Below, piece by piece: positions 31,697 through 38,001 of a DNA stretch of 38,001 nt. The position numbers and the translations under genes were made by a program. Every line of letters begins with the position of its first letter. The stretch's first letter is position 1. Under the pieces are notes generated by a model. It had not been told where the DNA came from. It was given only the letters and a program-made list of their open reading frames with translations, and ran no database searches. The DNA is from Pseudonocardia nigra (GTDB taxonomy: Bacteria; Actinomycetota; Actinomycetes; Mycobacteriales; Pseudonocardiaceae). The stretch spans positions 1 to 38,001 of the forward strand of contig NZ_JAHKRK010000054.1 in NCBI RefSeq assembly GCF_019396355.1. Reading direction: 5' to 3'.

Positions 31697-32802
31697 CGTG
31701 CTCTTCCCGTCATGAGGGGCTCCCGCGCGGATCCGAGCCGCGGGCCGGGCTCGCCCGGGCCGAAGACGTGCACGCGACCCCAGTCGACGGACAGCGTGAC
31801 CTCGTCGCCCTCGCGGACCCGGTGGTCGGCGGTGACAGCGATGACCGGGTGGCCCGCGGCGTCGACCGACAGCTCCACCGACCGCCCGAGCCGCTCGGCG
31901 AGCGTCACCCGTCCACGCAGCACCAGCCGACCCTCGGGGGCCGGCCCGTCGACGGCCTCCAGGTCCCGCGGCCGGATCCCGACGCGCACCGCCCCGCCCG
32001 CGTCCGCGGGCACCACGACGGCGACCCCGGCGACGCGCGCGACCCCGCCCGGATCGACGGGCGCGTCGAGCAGGTTCATCTCCGGCTGCCCGAGCGACCG
32101 CGCCACGAACGTGTCGACGGGCTCGCCCCACACCTGCGCGGGCGTGCCGACCTGGACGAGCCTGCCCTCGCGCAGCACCCCGATCCGGTCGCCCAGCGCC
32201 AGCGCCTCCTGGTAGTCGTGCGTGACGTACAGCGTGGTGGTGCCCGACAGCTCGCCGAGCTGCTTCAGCTCGGCCCGCATCGCGGCGCGCAGCTTCGCGT
32301 CCAGATGCGAGAGCGGCTCGTCGAGCAGGTACACCTCGGCGGGGCGCACCAGCACCCGGCCGAGCGCGGTGCGCTGGCGCTGCCCGTTGGACAGCTCCCG
32401 GGGGTAGCGGCCCAGCAGGTGGTCGATGCCCAGCGTGGTGGTCACCTGGCGGATCCGCTCCGACTGCTGCGCCGATGTCCACGTCCCGTTGCGGCCCGAG
32501 CGAAGCGGGGAGGCGAGGTTCTGCTCCACGGTCTTCTGCGGGTAGAGCGCGTAGCTCTCGAACGCCATCGCCACGCCCCGGTCGTAGGGCTCCACGCCGG
32601 TCATGTCCCGCCCGGCGATGTGCACCTCGCCGCCTGCGCCGTCGACGAGCCCGGCCACCGACTTGAGCGTGGTGGTCTTGCCCGCGCCGGACGGGCCGAG
32701 GATCACGAAGAACTCGCCGTCGGCGAGCTCCAGGTCCAGCCCGTGCAGCGCGACGGTCTTGCCGTAGCGGGCGGTGAGCCCGCGGACGGAGAGCGAACCC
32801 AT
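31693..32802 (-). CDS. ABC transporter ATP-binding protein (carbohydrate importer type), second of two
   Basis: The 369-aa product has Walker A GPSGAGKTTTLK at 36-47, signature LSNGQRQR at 137-144, Walker B VYLLDE with D161 and E162, and the switch histidine in YVTHDYQEAL. The C-terminal regulatory domain has VRVGIRPRDLEAV. Like its partner it has glutamate in the Q-loop: E82 in MAFESYALYPQ. The signature LSNGQ deviates from LSGGQ in a different way from the partner's LSSGQ, so the two composite ATP sites may not be equal. Its ATG shares one base with the stop of the permease gene upstream (TGATG). Confidence 0.92.
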   Translation of the reverse strand: MGSLSVRGLTARYGKTVALHGLDLELADGEFFVILGPSGAGKTTTLKSVAGLVDGAGGEVHIAGRDMTGVEPYDRGVAMAFESYALYPQKTVEQNLASPLRSGRNGTWTSAQQSERIRQVTTTLGIDHLLGRYPRELSNGQRQRTALGRVLVRPAEVYLLDEPLSHLDAKLRAAMRAELKQLGELSGTTTLYVTHDYQEALALGDRIGVLREGRLVQVGTPAQVWGEPVDTFVARSLGQPEMNLLDAPVDPGGVARVAGVAVVVPADAGGAVRVGIRPRDLEAVDGPAPEGRLVLRGRVTLAERLGRSVELSVDAAGHPVIAVTADHRVREGDEVTLSVDWGRVHVFGPGEPGPRLGSAREPLMTGRAR

Positions 32803-33668
32803 CAGTTCTTCACCGCCCCGAACGACAGGCCGCGCACCAGGTACCGCTGGATCGCCAGCGCCACCAGCAGCGGGGGCAGCGCGGCGATCAGCGCCGCGGC
32901 GGCCGTCAGGTTGTAGTACGCCTGCCCGCCTCCCCCGAGGAACCGGGTGACGGCCACGGTCACCGGGGTGTTCCGGCTGCCGGTGAGGATCAGCGGGAAC
33001 ACGTAGTTGTTCCAGGCGAAGATGAACGCGAGCAGTGCCGACGCCGCGATCCCCGGCCGCACCAGCGGCAGCGCCACCATCACGAACGCGCGGCGCCGCG
33101 AGTAGCCGTCGAGAAGCGCGGCCTGCTCCAGCTCCGCCGGGAGGTCCTGGAAGTACGACCGCAGGATCCACACGATCAGCGGCATCGTCACCAGCTGCAG
33201 CACCCACACCATGCCGACGTTGGTGTCGAACAGGCCGAGCTGGTTGTAGATGACGAACAGCGGGACGATCACCATCAGCTCCGGGGCGAACCGGAACGAC
33301 AGGATCGTGAACATCACGTCGTTCGACCCGCGGTACTGCCAGCGCCCCGCGGCGTACGCGGCCGGCACGCCGATCACCAGCGACACGAGCACCGCGCCGA
33401 CGCAGTTGAGCACGCTCGTGAGGATCGCGTCGGTGAAGTCGACGCTCGTCAGGCGCGTGCCCTCGTCGCTCAGCACGGTGGCGAAGTTCTCCAGGGTGGG
33501 CGTGAACGCGAAGTAGGTGGTGATCTGCTCCGCGTCGGTCTTGAGCGCCAGCAGCACCATCCAGACCAGCGGGAACAGCGAGAAGACGAACCACGCGAGG
33601 AGGACGAGGTCGGCCCCGACGGACGCCGGGGAGAACCGCCGCTGCCCGGGTGTGAGCTCTCTGGCCAT
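32802..33668 (-). CDS. Carbohydrate ABC transporter permease (MalG type)
   Basis: The 288-aa membrane protein has six predicted transmembrane segments, the first at about residues 18-41 (LVLLAWFVFSLFPLVWMVLL). The EAA loop that docks the ATPase is ELEQAALLDGYSRRRAFVMV followed by ALPLVRPGI. FAWNNYVFPLIL near residue 222 is typical of MalG/UgpE-type subunits. GGAGGAG lies before the ATG. It follows the other permease by four bases. Confidence 0.93.
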   Translation of the reverse strand: MARELTPGQRRFSPASVGADLVLLAWFVFSLFPLVWMVLLALKTDAEQITTYFAFTPTLENFATVLSDEGTRLTSVDFTDAILTSVLNCVGAVLVSLVIGVPAAYAAGRWQYRGSNDVMFTILSFRFAPELMVIVPLFVIYNQLGLFDTNVGMVWVLQLVTMPLIVWILRSYFQDLPAELEQAALLDGYSRRRAFVMVALPLVRPGIAASALLAFIFAWNNYVFPLILTGSRNTPVTVAVTRFLGGGGQAYYNLTAAAALIAALPPLLVALAIQRYLVRGLSFGAVKN

Positions 33669-33671
33669 GCG

Positions 33672-34613
33672 CTACTCCTCCGATCCGGCGGCCCGGCGCT
33701 GGGCCTTGCCCAGCACGCTCACCAGGTAACGGGCGGTGATGAACACGATCGCCCAGAGCAGCAGCATGTACGTGCTGCCGAGCGAGTAGTTGAGGTTGAC
33801 GATGGAGTCCTGGTACGCGGCCACCTGCAGCGTCCGCGTCGCGTCGCCCGGTCCGCCCGCGGTGAGCACGTACACGTGGTCGAAGATCTTCAGGCAGTCC
33901 ATGAACCGGAAGATCACCGCGACCAGGATGTAGGGCCACAGCATGGGCAGCATGAGCCGCCGGAACATGTAGAACCAGCTCGCGCCGTCCACCGCGGAGG
34001 CCTCGAACGGCTCCTTCGGCAGCGACCGGATCCCGGCGAGCACGAGGATCGCCACGAACGGCGTGAAGATCCAGACGTCGACGAGCATGACCGACCAGAG
34101 CGCCAGGTCCTCGCTCAGCCAGTCGAACGTCGAGCCGAGGCCGAGCACGTGGTTGAGGACTCCGAACTGGGGGTTGAACATCAGGCCCCAGATCACGCCC
34201 GCGATGACCGGAGCGATCATCAGCGGCAGGATCAGCACCCGCTCGAAGATCCGCCCGACCAGGCTCGAGCGGTTGAGCAGCAGGGCGATGCCGATGCCCA
34301 GCACCGTCTCGACGACGGTGCCCACCACGGCGTACACGGCCGTGGTGCGCACGCTGGACCAGAACGCGGGGTTGGAGAACAGCGTGACGAAGTTGTCCAG
34401 CCCGACGAACACCGGCGTGGGCACGACCGCGGCGTAGTTGAGGAACGCGTAGAAGGCGCCGATCACGAACGGGTAGAGGATCCCGACGATGACGAGCACC
34501 GCGGGAATCGACAGCAGGTAGGGCCGCAGGCCGCGGCGCCAGGCGGGCACCGGACGCGGAGGGCGGGCCGGAGCAGCGGCGCCGGTGGAGGTGGGCGGGG
34601 CGGTCGTGGTCAC
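33672..34613 (-). CDS. Carbohydrate ABC transporter permease (MalF/UgpA type)
   Basis: The 313-aa membrane protein begins with a Thr/Pro/Ala-rich cytoplasmic tail of about 25 residues. Six transmembrane segments follow, the first in LLSIPAVLVIVGILYPFVIG. The EAA loop is PFEASAVDGASWFYMFRRLM with LPML after it. LKIFDHVYVLTAGGPGDATR is the usual C-terminal block of sugar-type inner-membrane subunits. The start is GTG with GGAGGG six bases upstream. A long hairpin lies 30 nt upstream, between this gene and the binding-protein gene. Confidence 0.92.
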   Translation of the reverse strand: MTTTAPPTSTGAAAPARPPRPVPAWRRGLRPYLLSIPAVLVIVGILYPFVIGAFYAFLNYAAVVPTPVFVGLDNFVTLFSNPAFWSSVRTTAVYAVVGTVVETVLGIGIALLLNRSSLVGRIFERVLILPLMIAPVIAGVIWGLMFNPQFGVLNHVLGLGSTFDWLSEDLALWSVMLVDVWIFTPFVAILVLAGIRSLPKEPFEASAVDGASWFYMFRRLMLPMLWPYILVAVIFRFMDCLKIFDHVYVLTAGGPGDATRTLQVAAYQDSIVNLNYSLGSTYMLLLWAIVFITARYLVSVLGKAQRRAAGSEE

Positions 34614-34642
34614 GAGCGGCCCTCCGTCCCGCCCGCGCGTGA

Positions 34643-34691
34643 CAGCAAGGTGGCCTTACTGCCACTGGACGGCAGCATGGCCACCTTGCTG
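34643..34691 (-). terminator. Intra-operon hairpin between binding-protein and permease genes
   Basis: CAGCAAGGTGGCC (34643-34655) pairs perfectly with GGCCACCTTGCTG (34679-34691); inside is a CTGCC/GGCAG stem. It resembles the hairpin at 18787-18835 in architecture. Located 36 nt beyond the binding-protein stop, it could partly terminate transcription or protect the 3' end of the binding-protein message. That would allow more binding protein than permease, as hairpins do in other sugar operons. Confidence 0.6.
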
Positions 34692-34727
34692 CGATCCCGG
34701 TCGGCCAGTGCGGCGGCGCTGGTCATG

Positions 34728-36176
34728 TCAGCTCGCCCGGTTGATGGCGGTCGTGTTGGCCTCGGCGAGCGCGTCGAGGCGCGTCTGCACGTCCTGGCCC
34801 GCGTAGATGTCCTGCAGGGCGACGGCCCAGTCCTCCGTGGTCTCGAAGAACTGCTTCTGCGGCGTGAACTTGATGTCGGTGGAGTCGATGACCCGCTCGA
34901 ACGTCTCCTGGTAGCCGGGGAAGTCGCCGAGTGTCTGCTTGAACGCCCCGTCGAACACCGACGCCCTGGTGGGGTCGGCGAACCCGAGCTGCCCGGTCTG
35001 CACGGCCTTGGTCTGGGCCTCCTTGCCGGTGGCCCACTGGATGAACAGCCACGCCGCGAGCTTGTTCTTCGCGGCCGAGTTCATCGCGAGCGACCAGGTC
35101 CACAGGTTCGTGCCGTAGTTGCCGTCCGGGCCGGCCGGCCCGGGGTGCCACGCCAGGTTGCCGGCCTGCGCGCTGTTGCCCGCGATGTTCTGCGGGTAGG
35201 TGGCGGAGTCGGCGTCGTAGACCATCATCGCCGTGCCCGCTCCCAGGTCCGCGGTGCAGTCCGGGTACTCGTAGGTGGTCCACGAGGTGGGGCCGGCGGC
35301 GCGGGCGAGGTCCACCCACTTGCGCGTGAACTCCACCGCCTGCGGCGAGTTCATCGTCGCGGTCAGCTGGTCGCCCTCGAGCGTGTAGTCGACGCAGCCC
35401 TCGCGGGTGAACTGGGTCATGAAGCCGGGGTGGATGGTGGCCCACGACCGCGAGCCGCGGAACGCGATGCCGTAGGTGTTGTTCGCGCGGTCGGTGAGGT
35501 CGGTGGCGAGCTGGACGAGCTCGTCGAACGTCTCGGCCGGCCGGATGCCGCGGCGGTCGAACTCGGCCTTGTTGTAGCAGATGACGTTGGTCTCGAAGCC
35601 CCACGGGATGGCCCACTGGCCGCCGGTGCCGAGGGGGCTGCCGAGCTGGAAGTCCCATCGCGTGGAGCGCCGCAGGCCCTCGTAGATGTCCTCGAAGTCG
35701 TACTCGGGGTTCGTCGCGGCCGGGTTGTCCAGCCAGGGCTGGAGGTCCTCCATCCACCCGGGAGGGCCGTAGGTCCAGATGAAGTACGCCCCGGTCATGA
35801 ACGCGTCGTAGTTGCCGGCGCCGCTGGCGAGCTCGGTGTTGAGGCGGGTGAAGTAGTCGGCCTCGGCCACGAGGTCGGCGCGCACGGTAATGCCGGTGAG
35901 CTCGGTGAACTCGGCGAGCAGCGGCTGGAACGCCACCTGGTACGGGTGCGGGGTCTGCAGCACCGCGATCTCGGTGCCCTCGGCCATGCGCCAGTCGAAC
36001 GTGCCGGTGACCTCGGCGGCACCGTTCTCCGCGGCCGGGCCACCACCGCCGCCCACCCCCAGCCCACAGGCCGAGAGCAGGCTCGACGACGCCACCGCGG
36101 CACCGCCGAGGCCGAGCATGCGCAGCACGTCCCGGCGGGACGGGCGGGACGGGGTCCAGAGATCGTCGCGGGTCAT
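34728..36176 (-). CDS. Extracellular solute-binding lipoprotein (family 1), Tat-type signal
   Basis: The 482-aa product has a twin-arginine signal, SRRDVLRML with R14 and R15, and a lipobox LSAC with the lipidated cysteine at C37. This means folded export followed by membrane anchoring. The mature part is a cluster-B/family 1 sugar-binding fold with LVAEADYFTRLNTELASGAG, AIPWGFETNVICYNKAEFDR, SPQAVEFTRKWVDLAR and LAAWLFIQWATGKEAQ. Aromatic residues (YFIWTYGPPGW) are typical of a sugar-binding cleft. GGAGGA lies before the ATG, which overlaps the phosphatase stop by one base. It delivers the substrate to the two permeases downstream. Confidence 0.93.
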   Translation of the reverse strand: MTRDDLWTPSRPSRRDVLRMLGLGGAAVASSSLLSACGLGVGGGGGPAAENGAAEVTGTFDWRMAEGTEIAVLQTPHPYQVAFQPLLAEFTELTGITVRADLVAEADYFTRLNTELASGAGNYDAFMTGAYFIWTYGPPGWMEDLQPWLDNPAATNPEYDFEDIYEGLRRSTRWDFQLGSPLGTGGQWAIPWGFETNVICYNKAEFDRRGIRPAETFDELVQLATDLTDRANNTYGIAFRGSRSWATIHPGFMTQFTREGCVDYTLEGDQLTATMNSPQAVEFTRKWVDLARAAGPTSWTTYEYPDCTADLGAGTAMMVYDADSATYPQNIAGNSAQAGNLAWHPGPAGPDGNYGTNLWTWSLAMNSAAKNKLAAWLFIQWATGKEAQTKAVQTGQLGFADPTRASVFDGAFKQTLGDFPGYQETFERVIDSTDIKFTPQKQFFETTEDWAVALQDIYAGQDVQTRLDALAEANTTAINRAS

Positions 36177-36820
36177 CAGGTCCTCCGTTGGATCTGAGCG
36201 GAACGGGTCGGGACGTTGAGGCCGAGCAGGGCGGGCGGACGGGCGGGGTCGGCGGGCACCCGCAGCCGGGTGGCGGCGGCGTTGTCGAGACGGGGCAGCA
36301 CGTCGCGGTAGTGCGCGAGCGGGATCCCCAGCCAGGCGCACAGCGCCAGGCGCAGCGCGGTGTTGTGGGCGACGACCAGCACCGAGGTGCCGCAGTGCCG
36401 CTCGACGACGCCGCGCAGCGCCCCGAGCACCCGCTCGGCGGCGGCGGCCGGGGGCTCCGCGCCGGGGAACGGGTGGCGCACCGGGTCGGCGACGAACGCG
36501 TCGGCGACGGCCGGGTCGGCGGCGCGGAGCTCGGCGAGCGTGCGGCCCTCGGCGATCCCGAAGTCCACCTCCCGCAGGTCCGCCACGACCTCGGCCTCGA
36601 CGCCCAGCGCCGCGGCCACCGGGGCGGTCGTCTGCCGGGCGCGCGACACCGGCGAGCAGACGAGCACGTCGTGCGGGTGCTCGCGGGCCCACTCGGCGAG
36701 GGCGGCCGCCTGGGCGCGGCCGGTGTCGTCCAGCGGGACATCGCTGACCCCGGCGTAGCGGTTCTCGGCGTGCCAGATCGTGCGGCCGTGCCGGACGAGG
36801 GTGAGCTGCGTGGAGGTCAT
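36176..36820 (-). CDS. Histidine phosphatase (phosphoglycerate-mutase-like) family protein
   Basis: The 214-aa product begins TSTQLTLVRHGRTIWHAENR, with the RHG phospho-histidine motif. CSPVSRARQTTAPVAAALG follows near residue 55, DLREVDFGIAEG near 84, and the second histidine in VVAHNTALRLAL near 152. This is the complete catalytic set of the branch-1 histidine phosphatases. Cofactor-dependent mutase features are absent, so a phosphatase acting on a sugar phosphate is more likely. It is translationally coupled to the FGGY kinase gene upstream (ATGA) and to the binding-protein gene downstream. A phosphatase beside a kinase is unusual and may reflect substrate proofreading or removal of a toxic phosphate. 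Confidence 0.9.
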   Translation of the reverse strand: MTSTQLTLVRHGRTIWHAENRYAGVSDVPLDDTGRAQAAALAEWAREHPHDVLVCSPVSRARQTTAPVAAALGVEAEVVADLREVDFGIAEGRTLAELRAADPAVADAFVADPVRHPFPGAEPPAAAAERVLGALRGVVERHCGTSVLVVAHNTALRLALCAWLGIPLAHYRDVLPRLDNAAATRLRVPADPARPPALLGLNVPTRSAQIQRRT

Positions 36821-38001
36821 TGGACGGCCACCTCCGCCGGCAGCCAGCCGCGCTCGCGCAGCGCGTCGACCAGCCGGTGGTAGCCGTCGGTCAGCTCCCC
36901 GGCCCGGGCCGGGTCGGGCTCGAACCGGCGGCGCATCGCCACCATCGACCGCGCGGTCGCGGCCAGCCGTCCGACGGGCGCGGCCGCGAGGACGGCCGAG
37001 CCGAACGCCGACCCGGACTCCCGCGGCACGGCGACCGGCCGCTGCAGCACGTCGGCGCGCAGCTGCGTCCACCAGTCGTTGCGCGTGGCTCCCCCGGTGG
37101 CGACCACTGTGCCGCCGACGTCGGCGCCGAGGCCCGCGAGCACGTCGAACGCCAGCCGCTCGACGTAGGCGACGCCGTGGGCCACCCGCTGCAGCCGGCC
37201 GGCGGCATCGACATCGGCCGGGGCGCCCAGGTCGAAGCCGGTGGCGGCGTCGGCGACGAACGGGAACCGCTCCCCCGTGCCGGCCAGTGGGTAGGTCGCG
37301 CCCGCGGGAACCCGCCGTTCCCGCGCGCGTGCCGTCAGCGCGTCGAGGTCGGCGCCGTCGAGGTCCCGGCTCAGTACGCCCGCGCCGATGCTCGACGCCC
37401 CGCCCGGCAGCCAGCCGCCGTCGGGGTTGCGGTGGCAGTAGACCGCACCCGCCGGGTCGTGCAGCAGCTCGCTGGTGGAGCCCTTGAGCACGAGCGTGGT
37501 GCCCAGCGCCGAGCACCAGTCGCCGGGCGCGAGCGCAGCCGTGGCCACCTGCGCCGCGCAGCCGTCGGTCATCCCGGCGGCGATCGGGGTGCCGGCCGGG
37601 ATCCCGGTGAGCGCCGCGGCCGCCTGGGACACCGCGGCCACCCGCTCCCCCGGCGTCACGACGGGCGGCAGCAGGTGCGGGTCCACGCCGAGCCGGTCGA
37701 GCACGGCGGCGGGCCAGGTGAGCGACACCAGGTCGTAGCCGGTCTTGAGCGCGTGGCTGGTGTCGGTGGGCACCGGGTGCCCGGCCAGCCGGGCCGCGAG
37801 GTGGTCGGCCTGGTGGGCGAGCCGGTGCCCGGCCGGAACGGCGCCGCGGTCGGCGAGCCACACGACCTTCGGCAGCGCCCAGCTGGCCTGCATCCGGTAG
37901 CCGAGCGCCGACCAGAGCGCGGCGCCCGCGTCCTGGACGCGGGCGGTCTCGGCCGCCGCGCGGCGGTCGTCGTACATCAGCGCCGGGCCGGCCGGCCTGC
38001 C
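36817..38001 (-). CDS. FGGY-family carbohydrate kinase, N-terminus outside the window
   Basis: The frame is open to the right edge, so at least 394 C-terminal residues are seen and perhaps 90-110 N-terminal residues are missing. The visible part starts in the conserved ALMYDDRRA block. The catalytic aspartate is in AAGMTDGCAAQ, followed by SALGTTLVLKGST and the ATP-binding VVATGGATRNDWWTQLRAD of the second domain. The DTSHALKTGYDLVSLTWP segment recalls the D-ribulose kinase (AtXK-1-like) branch rather than xylulokinase or glycerol kinase; that comparison is from memory. The kinase would phosphorylate the imported sugar or polyol. Confidence 0.92.
   Translation of the reverse strand, partial: GRPAGPALMYDDRRAAAETARVQDAGAALWSALGYRMQASWALPKVVWLADRGAVPAGHRLAHQADHLAARLAGHPVPTDTSHALKTGYDLVSLTWPAAVLDRLGVDPHLLPPVVTPGERVAAVSQAAAALTGIPAGTPIAAGMTDGCAAQVATAALAPGDWCSALGTTLVLKGSTSELLHDPAGAVYCHRNPDGGWLPGGASSIGAGVLSRDLDGADLDALTARARERRVPAGATYPLAGTGERFPFVADAATGFDLGAPADVDAAGRLQRVAHGVAYVERLAFDVLAGLGADVGGTVVATGGATRNDWWTQLRADVLQRPVAVPRESGSAFGSAVLAAAPVGRLAATARSMVAMRRRFEPDPARAGELTDGYHRLVDALRERGWLPAEVAVQ

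Noticed and set aside
33876..36197. Plus-strand frame of over 700 codons opposite the permease and binding-protein genes
   Set aside because: It is antisense to two well-conserved genes and lacks any recognisable domain.

Overview
The window is very GC-rich, with strong third-position G/C bias, many GTG starts and ATGA/GTGA gene overlaps. It carries PucR, CGNR and SARP regulators and GAGTCGCCC-type intergenic repeats. Together these point to a high-GC actinomycete. Pseudonocardiales (for example Pseudonocardia) is my best guess, inferred from style and not from a marker gene. No rRNA, tRNA, CRISPR array, phage or complete insertion sequence was found.

Region 1 (1-7293, minus strand) starts at the left edge with an Ala/Glu-rich protein that runs out of the window. 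It continues with a tightly packed 5-oxoprolinase-type operon: pxpC, pxpB, a dedicated biotin carboxylase, a biotin carrier protein and pxpA. These genes follow a lone molybdenum-hydroxylase large subunit whose frame is broken by one base near 6994. A PucR regulator is divergent from this operon (7423-8922). A class III aminotransferase (9160-10407) and a second PucR-like regulator (10579-11727) follow, with arrays of a GGGCGACTC-type repeat between them.

Region 2 (11822-18764, plus strand) is a second catabolic operon. It holds a fused urease-like gamma-beta subunit, a urease-like alpha subunit with all nickel ligands but without the flap cysteine, a YtcJ-type amidohydrolase, an MHS-type transporter and a ThDP enzyme. 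The ThDP gene is interrupted at codon 100 by a TGA inside a 48-nt in-frame palindromic insertion. No urease accessory gene is present. Regions 1 and 2 together look like a nitrogen-compound (lactam, ureide or N-heterocycle) degradation locus of unknown substrate.

Region 3 (18787-29514) is a mixed stretch. It holds a 49-aa acidic protein, Hsp20, a GT9 glycosyltransferase, an imine-reductase-like oxidoreductase and a SARP/NB-ARC/TPR regulator with a one-base frameshift near 22583. An Asp-nucleophile alpha/beta hydrolase lies divergent from a CGNR regulator, across a clear promoter with an overlapping dyad. A small P-loop kinase, a subtilisin-like protease with a 78-aa companion and a fumarylacetoacetate-hydrolase-family enzyme complete it.

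Region 4 (29538-38001, minus strand) is a carbohydrate or polyol uptake operon with overlapping genes. In transcription order it encodes an FGGY kinase (5' end outside the window), a histidine phosphatase, a Tat-type lipoprotein binding protein, two permeases, two different ATPases and a D-2-hydroxyacid dehydrogenase. A long hairpin separates the binding-protein gene from the permeases.

Two single-base frameshifts and one in-frame stop fall in otherwise well-conserved genes, so assembly indels should be excluded before true decay is inferred.
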